A stretch of DNA of 64,000 bases from Prorocentrum cordatum. Lineage: Eukaryota; Sar; Dinophyceae; Prorocentrales; Prorocentraceae. Under the pieces are notes generated by a model. That model was given only the letters and a program-made list of their open reading frames with translations. It was not told where the DNA came from and searched no databases. The stretch covers positions 218,396 to 282,395 of the forward strand of contig CAUYUJ010016359.1 of the NCBI GenBank assembly GCA_963575745.1, in the 5' to 3' direction. Below are positions 31,314 through 43,300 of this stretch, piece by piece; position 1 is the first letter of the stretch, and each line of letters opens with the position of its first letter. A program made the translations under genes and the position numbers.

Positions 31314-34300
31314 ATGGATTTTGGCAGGCACAAGTCCCATGCAGCTTGGACCGACATGTGCCAAGTTGCGCGCGACCGCAAACTTGGGCGCTTCCTGGCC
31401 AAGGGGAGGCTCAGACACGTGGACGTCTGCCACATGATCCTGGCGACGTTCGGAGCTAGTGGAGATGACGCGCCAGGCTTATGAGTTCGTAGATTCGCAA
31501 GACAATTCAGAAGCTATTTATCAGAGCACCCTGAGCTCGGGGATTCCTACGACTCCACCACGGTGAGCCTCAGCATTTTGCCCCAGGTGGTGAAGCACTG
31601 GTGCCACGTGGACATTCGAGAGTCTGACGTGGCCGAACTCGTCACCGAGCTGTCGCCTAAGCCTCCGTGCGCGCCTGATGGCCCTGCACCGATGGGGAGG
31701 AGGCGAGCTGTACGGAAGGCCAACGCCTTGGCAACGTTGGCCCCCCTCCCCGACATGTTCGGCGCCGCGGTGCCGGACGCAGGTGCCGAGCATGGTGAGC
31801 TACCGACGCCGCTGGCAGATGTGCATACCTACAGCCAGATGGTGAGCGTAGTCCCTCAGCCAGCTGATTCAGTCGTGCCCCTGGAGCTCCTTCGATATGC
31901 TGAATATACGCATGTGGACCTGCAGATGATGCTGTCCCGTCGTGATCGCGAGCTCGAGGCCATGAAGGCCGAATGCGCAGACCTGCAGCGGAGCCGAGCA
32001 TACTATATGAATCGGACTCAGGAGTTGTTGCAGGTTACCAAAGACATGACACACGAATACCATCGCCTTCGAGACCAGCTTGACTTCAGACCAGGGGCCA
32101 AGAACATGTCGCCCTTTGGCGGCTACACCATTGCCCTTGGCCGCAACGCAGGTCACGCTAGCGCCTCGTCTGCCCTTGCGATGTTGGCGGGGTCCGATGA
32201 CAGGGGCGGCTTCCGATCTTACAACAGCGTTGTCAGGTATGAGCACAGGGCGGCGCTCGGACAGAAAATACTGCTCAATATTTGCTACAACGAATTCCAG
32301 GCGAGTGCTGACATGGAAGTGCACTGCTTCAAGTTCGACGCGACGAACAGCGAGGCTCTGGAGAAAAGCAAGATTCACACGCAGCTGCTGACGTCTTGGG
32401 CATGTCGGTCTGAATCATTGCCAGCCGCAGGAACTGCCAGCACTTTCGAGTCGTTCGCCCCCGTCATCTCCTCGGCCAGCAGTTGCCCAGATCTTCAAAC
32501 AGTACATTTTGGCACTGGCGCAGAGACATGCGCGTTAGGATTGAAGGGGCTCTATTCAGTGGGCTGCCCAGACTGGGAACAACGAGCCACCGAAGCCGAG
32601 ACGGACCAGCGACGCTTCTCGGTGTACGTGTTTGGCACAGACGCGGGCCCCGACAACGTGGCCATGGGGGGGATGGTCAGGACGCGCCTTGCACGCGTGA
32701 ACACGGTTGCTTTCACCATGACATTCTGTTTCCTTCACCAGTGCCATCTTGCAGTCTTGACCATGCTGTCAATACTAGATGCGTTTGCATGGTTGACCCC
32801 CGTGGGCGCTGGCAGCCAAGAAGAAGCTTGTGGACCAGCAGGGCTGTGCGGGCTGAACACAAAATATTTTGCTGCAGTGGCGACCGTGGCCAACGTGTGG
32901 AGGGGCCCTGGAGTTTCGAAGAGAATGCGAGCTGCTGCGAGGTCGTTATACACTGCCCAGGTTGCAAATGATTATTTCGGACGGGTACCGGGCAGAGTGA
33001 TTCGTGGGAGATGGGGCGCCATCGATGCAGTCGAGGCCCTCATCGTGGCAGGTGCTCCTTTCATTGGTCCAGTCTTTGCCGAGGTGTTTCCTCCAGCTGC
33101 TGACGCGAAGAAGCCCTCTGTGAAGGTCGGCTCCGCGGAGGACGTGCAGTATCGTGAAGAACAGAAAAAGTACAAGCGCAACGCTGTTGGATTTACTGGG
33201 TCGTCCTTGTTCCATGTTGTTGTCCTCATCTCCAGCGTTGCCAAGCAGCCGCTGACGCACTTCCTGCATTGGGTTCAGAAGGCTACCAAAGACTACAATG
33301 ATGCAGCGAGGAAAGCGCGCGCGGCTGACCAGCGCGCGCCGTACCTGGGCCCCACGCCACTCAGCCAACTTACCACTGGCAAGGCTGCAGATATTGCTGA
33401 GGAGATCTCCAACTTGTTGGCCAGCGCAACGGAGAAAGACCACCACCACTGGGGCTCGTTGCGGGGGAAGCTTCAGGCACCTCGGTTGCAACAACAAGCC
33501 CGCAGTCTCATCGTGCATTTGGTCCTGTCAGAAGCTTGCTCCTGGAAGCATCGTGTTATCGGTCGCCTGGGCGGGTTTCCATACCAGCTGTTCCATCTCG
33601 TGCGCGAGGACGCCAACAAGCCTTGCAACCACAGGAAACGCGTCGCGGCCCTCCTCCTGGCCTCGAACGAGTGCTGCCTCACCCTGCCGTTCGACGACTT
33701 CACGTTGAAGCTGAAGCGGAACTCCGAGGCGGAATTCCGGGCTGCGTCACATTCTGGGCGTTGCCCGCCTTGCTTGTTCGCCGTCGCCATCATGTATCGA
33801 GCGGCGATGCCGCTCGATACGCAGGAGGTGGAGGGGATGAACAGCATTTTGAAAGTTATGTCAGAGAGAGCTCCCTACCTCAAGATTCCCTTAGCATCGG
33901 CGCGGATGTCGCTGAAAAAAGGTGAGCCTTCTACGCCAGGCGCGTTCGCCGACATGCACAGACAAATCATGGCAGAGGCCAAGAAGGCCGAGCACTCGGA
34001 CATCGTGCGCTTCGACGCCGTCGACGTGCGCAACGCCCCGACCATCGCCCAGCCCGCGTTGTGCCCCCACCAGACTCCACGGGATCTCGCGAGTCGGCTC
34101 GCTTACGCGTTGGATGTTTACAAGCAGATCAACACCTCTGCGACTCATGTGGTATCTTGGGGGCCAGGTGCTGCTGTTGCGTTCCTCACGCCATGGAGCT
34201 ACGGGAGGTGCTTATGGACAGCAGCATGTGATGTGATGACGGTTGATGGGCTGAGGTCGTTCAAGTTGCGCATCCCCTTGGAGGTTCAACCGTTGCACGA

Positions 34301-35463
34301 GGCGCTTCGGTTTGCGCCTGCCACCGAAGCGCCAGCTGACGGCGGCCGACGGAAGCGCTGCCCTGTGATCACAGTTACTGAGGAGGAAGTCATTTGGAAG
34401 GCTTTGGATTTGGCGCAAGAAGCGGACGCCCCGCTGAAGACGATCATCCTGTCCAGGTCAGCTGCGAAGAAGACCGATTCACGCAAATCTCGGAGACTTG
34501 TCGGCCGCCCAGACGGAGCAGCAGCATCATCATCAGCATCTGGCGCGCTGCCCTTGCCAGGCAGCGAGGGGGAGCTGGGCGAGTCAGACGAGGACGCCGA
34601 CTACGATGCGGAGGTCGTCGCCGAGCTTTATGGGGAGCTGAACGCCGATGCCGACGACGAGGCCGACGGCGACGCTGCGGCGACAGCAGTGGATCCAGGC
34701 GGCCACGAGTTGGAGCATGCAACTGACCATGTGCTGGACGAGCAAGGGCACGAGGATTTGCGCTGCGAGGACCCCGCTGGCGATGCAGATGACGACAGCG
34801 CCGCAGACGCACAGGACGAGGGTGCCACAGACGTTGAGAATCCGTCCGACAGCGTCCCGCCCCAGGTCGACATGGCAACCTTTGCGGGAAAGGCGCGCGC
34901 TCGCTGTGAGGTCGGTTCAGGAAGCGCAGCGCTTGCAGAGAGACCAGACAGAGGACATGCACCCGCTCCTGCCTGGCGTGATATCCCTTGTGCGCATGCG
35001 TGAGACGGACGAGGTCATCTTCGTCAGGTGGGCCAAGGACGTCGGCGTGTGTCGCCCGCTCGCCCTCGATGCTCGTGGGGGCATCATCTACATCATTGGC
35101 TACGTGGTGCCGACGATGCAAATGGCAGACATGCCTCACGATGTGCTCATCCGCGACACAGGCGCCATAATGTTGAAGGTGCGTGCGCACGAGCGGCCTC
35201 GCATGCCCGAGTGCTGTCTGACAGCGCAGAAGTACTATCGTGCTACCATCCACCCTGGTCCACAGCAGCCAGGCGCAATGGAGTGTTCTTGGTGCCTGTC
35301 CAGCGTTCCTCCAGAAGGCGTCCGAGGCGCAGGTGGCGACATGATGGTCTGCGCCACGTGCCTCTTGCCGCGGCACTTGGCCTGCGGTGCTCCCTTCGCC
35401 GAAGAACCAGAAGATGTTTTCCAGTGCCGCCTCTGCGGTGATGGTGGCGGCGCCGTGCCGTAG
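31314..35463 (+). mobile_element. DDE/RNase H-like transposase gene with C-terminal PHD-like finger, interrupted
   Basis: One frame runs from ATG 31314 (MDFGRHKSHAAW) through a TGA at 31482 and then open to 35003, more than 1,150 codons. Candidate catalytic residues are Asp in HCFKFDATNS (~32335), Asp in GTDAGPDNVAMGG (~32640) and Glu in DTQEVEGMNSILK (~33830). A FCFLHQCHL Cys/His motif near 32730 resembles that of hAT-like transposases. A Lys/Arg patch and then a Ser/Asp/Glu-rich tail (34500-34850) follow. After a +1 shift near 34870-34920 the adjacent frame continues to 35463 with MECSWCLSSVPPEG, MMVCATCLLPRHLACG and FQCRLC, a PHD/RING-like Cys/His cluster. The superfamily is not assigned. 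No terminal inverted repeats were identified. The stop and the frameshift suggest a recently inactivated copy, or short introns. Confidence 0.6.
34870..35463 (+). CDS. PHD-like zinc-finger segment in the +1 frame
   Basis: The frame includes LRERRALAVRSVQEAQRLQR, then MHPLLPGVISLVRMRETDEV, a small beta-rich domain (GGIIYIIGYVVPTMQM) and a Cys4-His-Cys3-like finger at about 35284-35440. It ends at TAG 35461. It may be the C terminus of the transposase-like protein or a separate partner gene; the absence of spacing favours the first. Confidence 0.55.
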   Translation, partial: TWQPLRERRALAVRSVQEAQRLQRDQTEDMHPLLPGVISLVRMRETDEVIFVRWAKDVGVCRPLALDARGGIIYIIGYVVPTMQMADMPHDVLIRDTGAIMLKVRAHERPRMPECCLTAQKYYRATIHPGPQQPGAMECSWCLSSVPPEGVRGAGGDMMVCATCLLPRHLACGAPFAEEPEDVFQCRLCGDGGGAVP

Positions 35464-36190
35464 AGTGGCTCGGCGAGCCCGCGGGGCCCTTGTGGCCGTT
35501 TGCTGCAAGGCGAGCGGGTGCATGCTCAGTTGCATGAAGGTCAATGAATATTCACTTTTTTGTTTTTGCACGTCGTCCTTGACGTTATCCTTGGGCTGGC
35601 CAACCACTACTGGCGCTGAAGCGGCGCTCGGCGACGAGGCCGTCGTCTTCAACCCCCACGACATTATCGTTGCAGGGGAGGAGCTGTCGTCGGGCGAGTG
35701 CGTGGGCGACGCGGTGCTGCTGACACTGCTGACCCCCATGTGCTCAGAAGGCGACCGCGACATTCAAACTGCGCATGCGCGTTTGAGAGCACACACATGC
35801 CGTGGTGGCACGATGCAGTATGTCAGGTGCGCGGCACGCGCGCGCGCTGATGAACGGCACGGGCGAATGAGCGCAACGCGCGCGCCGCTTGCCAGGGCGC
35901 GCGCGCTGCACCCTCCAACGCAACCGCGCGCGTGCACGCCACGGCGGGTGCACATTGCGTGCAATAGCACATCGTGGGCGCGCGGTGCGTTGTGCGTGCG
36001 CGTGGGCGCACGCACGGTGTTTTGCGTTGCCCCAGGCCTCGGCGCAAACGCGGCGCTTCGCGTCGCTGCCAGAGGCAGCAAATGCAATAGCGTTCTGATC
36101 TGGCCAATTGCGCCGCGCGCGCCCGCGGCGCCGAGGCGCGTCCATAGCACGTGCTCGGGGCATTGCGCGCTCGCATGGCATGGGCCAGCG
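35464..36190. other. No gene recognised; GCGC-rich segment
   Basis: 35460-35760 has an open frame but no recognisable product. 35760-36190 is dominated by GCGCGC and CGCGTG phrases with many short palindromes and leads into the periodic array. Confidence 0.45.
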
Positions 36191-37042
36191 GGCCCAACAA
36201 CATACGTGGCAAATGGGCCTACAGCCACGCCCGCGGCATATAGCTGGCTGCGCGTGCCACGCTTGTGGCATGGGGCAGCTGCCAGAGCCGCGGCGATGAC
36301 GCGTAGCCTAGGGGGGCTGCCACGCGCGTGGCACGCGCGCTAGAGCAGCGCAGCGCCCGCGACATGTAGAGACGCCGCCACGTGCGTGACATGGCGCGGC
36401 GCGCGGCCTGAGTAACGCCCGAGGCACAGGACACTGGCCGCAACATCGCTGCCGCGCATATAGCCTAGGGACGACGACATTCACGTGGCAAGCGTGCACA
36501 CGCAATGATACGTTCACGACAGGGCGGTATGCAGCCACAGTAGTGGCCAGACACGAACGGCGCGCGCCACGACTGCGGCATGGGGCAGGTACCACAGCCA
36601 CAGCCGTGGCATATGCATCATGGGGGCTGCCGCATCCGCGGCTGCGCGACTGCTCATTGCCACGTCCGTGGCAGACGAGCGTTCAGCCACAGCCGTGGCA
36701 TGGCGCTAGCTGCCCAAGCCACGCACGTGGCATGCGGCAGCTGCCACCGCCACGACTGTGGCACACGGCATGGGGGATATGCCACGCGCGTGGCAGGCGG
36801 GCCAGGTCACTGCCACGCAGATGGCATGCGCGCGTTTGCCATGCCACGCCTGTGGCACGGACGCTGCCGCAGCCGCGGCCGTGGCAAGCCACGTTCGTGG
36901 CACGCCGCGGCGGTGTCAAATCACCTTTGGAGCAGCCACGCCCGTGGCGCACATCGGCGGTTCCTGCCACGGCCGTGGCTTGGCGCCCTGGGCCCTTGCC
37001 ACGGCCGTGGCTTGCCGCCCTGGGCCCTGCCATGGCCGTGGC
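36191..37042. repeat. Regularly spaced palindromic array, period 31-32 bp
   Basis: A 14-bp dyad, consensus GCCACGNNCGTGGC, starts at 36534, 36566, 36597, 36629, 36659, 36686, 36718, 36749, 36781, 36812, 36843, 36872, 36888, 36935, 36966, 36998 and 37029. Most intervals are 31-32 bp. Earlier members lie at 36223, 36256, 36319 and 36377. Spacers are mostly 17-18 bp and differ in sequence, apart from a GCCGCCCTGGGCCC-type spacer near the right end. The period is not a multiple of three and all frames are open, so it is not a coding repeat. Confidence 0.9.
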
Positions 37043-37362
37043 AGCTGCCCTCTGGGAGCTTCCACTTTCGCAGCTTGCCGCCGCCTGTCGAAATGAAGAT
37101 TTGCGCTCGCTCGAGCACAAAAAATGTAATTAATATACACACAACGCAACAACTAATGCAACATGTCATGCTCGCAATCATTATCGCCACCTTCCCCCTG
37201 CTCGCAATCCTTATCCCCTCGCGCGCGCGACGCACCGCCTGCGCTCTATATTTCGCGAGTGTGCAACGCGCGCTCCAGCTTTGCGAACGCCGCGTCTCAC
37301 GTGCACCGCGAGCGTGCACTTGCGCGTGCACGCGACGGCGCACGGGCGTGCGCGCCCACACA

Positions 37363-37700
37363 CACACACACATTGCATTACATGTGTGCGCTGTAGCCGG
37401 GTCGTCGGCCTCGTCGTCGTAGTCGCAGTCGGCGCTGTCATCGCCATTGTCGTCCTAGTCGTCTGGCATGGGGCGTCAGTCGTCAGCCGTCTCCAGTTTG
37501 ACTGTCGTCGCCGACGTCGTCGTCCATGGTCGACTTCGTCGAGGGTCCTTTCTCGTCGTCGTCGTGGTCTTCGTTTTCGTCGCAATCGTCTGCGTCGTAG
37601 TGTTCGTCGTTATCGGCGTCGTCGCCGTGTGCGTCGTCATCGTCGTCATTGTTGTCGTTGTCGCAGCCGACGCCGTCGTCGTTGTCGTGGTCGCCTCTGC
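37363..37700. repeat. (CA)n then GTCGTC simple repeats
   Basis: A short CA run (37361-37374) is followed at 37400-37700 by degenerate GTC/GTT/GCC triplets, the same class seen in introns at 18049 and 25705. It ends just before the first exon of the 37.7-49.4 kb gene and is probably intronic or 5' flanking. Confidence 0.8.
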
Positions 37701-37713
37701 GCCCCTGCCCCCT

Positions 37714-37929
37714 GCGGCCGCTGCGAGGCGACCTGCGTCGGCATCGCGATGACTGCTGCCTACCGCGCGGGGCGCGGCCCCTCCGACCTCTTCGACGCGA
37801 CTGGCGCGTTCCACGACGTGCGCGAGATATTCGCAGATGGTTCGCTGGATATTGAAATCATGAACGCGATCGATGCGAGCCCGTGCTTAGTGCACGCCAA
37901 CTATATGCTCCAGCTCGTGGACAGCCAGG
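37714..37929 (+). CDS. Exon, first recognised (DLFDATGAFHDV)
   Basis: It carries MTAAYRAGRGPSDLFDATGA and IMNAIDASPCLVHANYMLQL. The donor is CAGG|GC at 37930 (GC type), leaving one base that completes Gly with the next exon. Confidence 0.65.
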
Positions 37930-40356
37930 GCCACTGGGCCGTCACTCGCTCTCCAGCCAACCAGAGAGGTCAACGGGGTCGGCGACAGCGGCGCCGACGC
38001 TGGCCGACGGGGGAAAGCCGGACAGGGGGGGGGGAACTATAAGGAAGGTGGGGGGCATGGGAGAGACAAGGGGGCTCATGGGGGCTGTCGGGTTGGAGCG
38101 GTGACGGATGGTGGGGGGGGGGGAGGACAGACGGATTGGGGTAAACGGGGCAACTTGGCGGGAGGAGGCGATGGGAGTGACGGGGGAAGCAGTAGGGGGA
38201 GGGTGGAGGGAGGATATTCGTCATTTGCCCATCCGTCATGGTCAAGCGTAATTGTATGTCGTCGTGCGTCTGCTGCCATTGTCTAGCGTCCGTCGCCGAT
38301 CTGCCCCCTGAGCAGGCGACCTGAGCTCCCAGCTCCAGAGGCAGAAGAGCGTGGAGTCGGTGGGCATCTTGACCGAGCTGCGGGGCGGGGCGTGGGTGAC
38401 GCAACACGAGGACCCGAATGAGCATGAGAAGTTCTACACCGAGCACTTCGCTACGCTGTGCGAAGGACAGCGGCTGGGCCCCAAGCGTGCCACCCCCTTG
38501 CTGTCATTAAATATTTCATATATTTACGAATGCCCAGACTCCGATCTGATGCTGGCGCCTTCCTACTTCAGGAATCGTTTGTCTCGAACTTTAGTTGCGG
38601 GTCGCTTAGGCGGGCCAGCGCGGCCAACGCCGTTTCTTAAATGCGTCATGTTTCTCCTGGGCTCATTGGGTGGCAACGAGTCCTTGCAGGCTGCATCACA
38701 TCGTGGCTCGCGCCCTTGCATCCTTGGAGCCTCGGGAAAGCAGTTGCCTCCGAGGGGTCAGATATCTGCGCCTCATGCTCGCGCCAAAATTCTTGGAACC
38801 TCATGTCCTGCACGAGCAATGTTGCGATGGGCCCTGGGGAAAGGAGCGGGGGCGATGTGGCGGGGCGCCCAGCGCGTCTGGCCCTTCATCGCCCGCTCGT
38901 TTCATCGTCGCCCTCTCTTGCCCCCACTTCGCCCGCTCCCATGATGCGGGGCCCCGTCGCAGGCGCAAGGCGCGCGTGGGAAGCCGACGTCAAGAAAGAG
39001 AACAGAGCTGTCCAGGACGTTGCATTGGGAGCCTCCAACTTCTCCAGCCCCCTCCCCCCCCCTCCCTCAGCTGCAACAGGGGATGCGCGCGCTTGGGTGT
39101 TAGGGGCAATAAGGCCCCAACCAACGGGGTCGCTTGGGGAAGGGTGGTAGACGTGGGCATCTGGAGATTGCGCAGCTCTCCTCCCGCTCATCCGTCTTTC
39201 ACTCCCACCTGCCCTGCACTCATCCTATCGCACCGACCCGCCCCTCCTCCCTTCCATCCCCACTCCCCCAACGTCTGGGGCAAGGCCTGCGAGTGGGCAG
39301 AGGTCTCGGGGGCTGCTGGGTTTGGCCCGCGGGCGCCCATGCGCCGCATCCCCGTTGTCGACGTTGCTTGTTCCTGATTTCTTGGGTGTCCCAGTACAGC
39401 GTCTCTTGCGGCATCCCGGCCAGTAAAGTATATTCTAGGACGTGCGCCATGTTTGTTCGAGAGCTCCTTGTTTACATGGGGAATCGCTTCAACAAGGACG
39501 TGACGGTGACGACCATACTTGAGGTTTTTTCGGAGCACTCAGGTCGTAGAGGCCGCGTGGGCTCGGAAGAAGAAGAGCGGCACGTGTATTGAGGGCCAGC
39601 TCAAGGGTAGCAAGGACAGTTTGAAGCACGAGCTTGCGAATGCCCTCTTTCCCGCGCGCTGGCCGCCCTACCACAGCTACGAGCTGTGCCAGATATTCTA
39701 CACGGAGCCGCGGCGGAGGCAAACGGGATAGGGGACAGGAAGCACCAGGGTGCACAACGTTCTCGGAGAACGGTGAGGAGGAGGAGGCAGGACGCGGAGG
39801 AGGAGCCCGATGAGGAGGGAAGCATGGGGGGCGACGAGGAGGATTGCTCCTTGTTGTGGTCGTAGTCGCCCTCGTCGAATCGTCGGAGTCGTCACCGCAA
39901 CGGCTGTGGCGGCGATGGCCGTCGCCAGTGTCGCGGCGACGTCGGCGCGACGGTGGAGCGCGACGGTTCGGGCCGCTCCCCCCCCCCGAGGACGCCCAGA
40001 CCAAGAAGATGAGTCCGCTGGAGCGCTTCGGGAACGCTGAGACTATCTGGGACGCCCTAGTACACGTCGTCCAGCAGGAGGTGGACCTGACCTGCGGCGA
40101 CGCGACCCACTACGACAAGATCATCCACGTGTGCTACGAAGTGTTCAGGATCCGTTTGCTCGCACTGGTACCCCCCCTCCTCTTCATTTGCAGCGCTCTC
40201 ACTGGCAATGGAATGGGGAACGGCGCGGAGATATGTTAGCGGCGCGGGTGGCTGGGCGACTGGAGGGGGAGGGGCGGGCGACTGGAGGGAGGGGGGATAG
40301 AAGGGGGAGGAGGGCGAGGAAATATCAGGCCATATTTTCTCCTCCCCCTGCCTCCC

Positions 40357-40391
<35 letters not shown>

Positions 40392-43300
40392 CCCCCCCCC
40401 CCCCCCCCCCCCCCCCCTTCCTCATCCGACTCCCCTATAGTCTCATCAGGCTGTCACGCCTTCTCCCCCTCCCCACCCCCCTGGCGCCCCCTGCCCCCCG
40501 CCCCGCCCACCTGCGGGCTAAGCGCCAACGTGACGCTGTCAATTTCAGTGGGGTCGTAAGCGACGACGGGTCAGACGCCAATTGGGCGACGCCGCCGCTT
40601 GAGCTCACGGCCGCGCCCCGCGCTGAGCCCACCCCGCTGCAATCCGCGCGCCCGAAGAGCGATATCGCCCAGAGACGGGGTCGCCCTCAGCCACCCTGGA
40701 TGGAGCGATTGGCTCGCCGCTCATGGGACCTGGCGGGCGGCGCGTACGTCGGCGGCGAGATCGACTGCCACCCATGCTGCGCATTGTCCAGGGGCGGCTC
40801 GCGCGGCGCCCCCGCCCAGGGTGATGGCGTTAAGCTGTGGCGCCCTTGCCATAGGCGGAGGCGCCAGGCCGCGCGTCGCGCTGCGTCGCCCGTTGCCGCG
40901 CGCGTGATCAGTGGATGGTTTGAGGGGCGACTTAGCTGCGAAGCTTCGCGCTGGCGAAACGCTGGGCGCGGGCGCGTTCCCACCTCGGCAAGCCGATGGG
41001 GGGTCATCGCGCTATGAGGGGTGGATGTGGTAGGGTGTCAGTTGTGGCGCCGAGTGCGCCCCTAGCTTGTCCTGGCCCCCCTTCCCTCTGTCCCTCTTCC
41101 TTTGCCTCCGCCCGCCCGCCATCCACATGCGCGGCTGCGTCGGGCCTGCGCCGAGGAAGATCAAGGGCCAGCACGCGGCGTACGCGGTGGACATCATCAG
41201 CTTGTGGCTCCCTCGGTTGGGCAAGGGGTGGGGCGCATCTCGCCTGCTGCCAGATGGAGTGCCGATCGTCGTTCAGAGATGCACCCAGGCCGTGCTCGAC
41301 GGATACTTCACCCCCATGGAGGACGCGAAAGTCATTGCCAGCATATGGAAGGACAAGGGGCGGGCGGGTGAGAAGCGACGCCGCCGCCGCCAGGGCGCCA
41401 AGAGCGATGCGGTACACAACCCATTCCCGAGGGGGAGGCACGGGGGTAGCTCGTGCGACAGCGCGGTTTTTAACTCGCGAGTGTGGGGCGCTCTGCGGTT
41501 GTTTACCCTGGCGGCGGCGCCGCTTCTCCTTGCTCCTGCATGGGTTCGCACTGAGCCCCGAGGAGAAGCAGGCGCGCGAGAAGAAGCTCGCCAAGGCAGA
41601 GGGCAAGATGAGCCAGAAGCGCAACAAAGACAAGACCTCGGTGATCAAGCAGGCGACAAAACAGTGCAACAAGATGACGAGCGCCATCGGCAGGAAGATC
41701 GTGAGCAAGATGGTGGCAAAGGGGAGGGTGCAGGCCAAAAAGATCAGGGAGACAGCCTCCAATATCGATGAGCCCTGGGCAACGGGTGAGAATAATAGGG
41801 GTGGAGGGCTGGGGGTTGGTGGGAGGCTGGAGGGGCGCAGGCGGAGGAGAGGAGGAGGAGACGGAATGGAGATATGATGGGGGAGGGAGAGAGAGGAGGG
41901 ACATCTGGGAAATGATGAGGTCATGTGGGCGAAGGGTGAGGGCGGCCAGATAGGGATGAGGGACTGGGAACCGAAACCCAATTCGCTATCCCATTGACGC
42001 CGTCGCTCACCCTCTTATCCCGCCCCGCACGTCATCGGCAGGAGGGGGCGTTGGGCGGGTGCGTGACAACCTTCTTGGACCACTTGGCGGCGACCGAGGA
42101 GTACTTGAGCAAGGTCGCTGGCGAAAATCAGGACCTCGGGGTGCCGCGGACGCTGGGGCGAACCCGCCTTCCAATGCCCTCGCCCATGTCCCACGTCGTC
42201 TACTCCCGCGCGCCCCGCCCCCCTCCCCTTCCGAGTGCAGCGGGCGGGGGGCGGCTGTAGGGCGACGGTGCGGTCGGGCGACGACGGTCAGACGGCAGTC
42301 AGGCGACGGTCTCGGTCGGGGTGCGACAGTCAGACAGTCGGACGACAGTCTGACGGCGGCGGCGGGCGACAATCACGCGACGGCGGTTGCCATGCGACAG
42401 TCGGACAGCAATGGCAATCGCATTCGGGCGACGACAGTCAGGCGACGACGGGGCGACGGTCACGTCGACTGTTGGACGACGGTCAGGCGATTGTCGGACG
42501 ACGGTCGGTCAACGGTCAAATGGCGACGGTCAGCAGCCGACGGCGGAACGACTGTGAGACGACGACGGTCGGACTGAGGACTGAGGGCGACGGCCGGACG
42601 ACGGTCGAGCGGCAGCGGTCGGACGACAGCCGATGCCCCCCAGTAAGGAGAGCGTGAATTTGATTATGTCGCTTCGCTTCTCTGCTCTGCACTGCGTCAT
42701 CTGCGACGAGAAGGGCATCCGCCTCACGCTGGACCACGATGAGACGAAACAGGTGAAAGGGTGGTGCCTCCTTCGGACAATCTTCAAGAAAGAGATTTAC
42801 CGTCGCGCAAAGCTCCAGGCTCGACCTTCCGACGTTGATTTCGACGTGCTGAAGGAGGAGGCGGGCAATGATCACGAGCTGGCGCGGGTGCTGCGCGTGG
42901 ACGACGGCTTGTTGTCGGGGCCGACCGAGCAGGAGCCGATGGAGAAGGTGGGCGAATGCGCTGGCCCCATGGCTGAGCTTATCTCCCACGTTGAGGAGCA
43001 CAAGGTTTTGGAGGTTAGCTCGGGTGGCCAAAGGGCCAATCGCTTTCTGACCATACGTTCCTACCTCCTTCCTTCCATCCTTTGCTGCCCCTCCCTCCTC
43101 CACCGCTCCTCCGCCCGCCGTTCCTTCGCTATTCTTACTCATGCTCCCCCCCTGCTGCTGCGGCCCCTACTAGTCGCTCTTCCTGCTGCCTCTGCCCCCT
43201 CCTTGACCTGCATTCCTCCTCGACCCCTTGCCCCCTTTCTTGGGATCCCAAGCGGATTCGTAGTAGATGGGGTTGAGGGATCGCGCGTTGAGGCCCACGC

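Noticed and set aside
34911-34920. A 10-base GTCGGTTCAG 'intron' explaining the +1 shift in the transposase-like gene
   Set aside because: Its removal restores frame and it has GT-AG ends, but 10 bases is too short for known splicing. A mutation or programmed shift is likelier.
36191-37042. Interpretation of the periodic array as a CRISPR locus
   Set aside because: The repeat is 14 bp and fully palindromic, spacers are about 17 bp and partly similar, there are no cas genes, and the genome is eukaryotic.
36543-37422. Overlapping plus-strand ORFs rich in Arg-Pro-Trp and His-Ala-Arg-Gly
   Set aside because: They follow the GCCACG/CGTGGC dyads. The period is not a multiple of three, and several frames on both strands are open.
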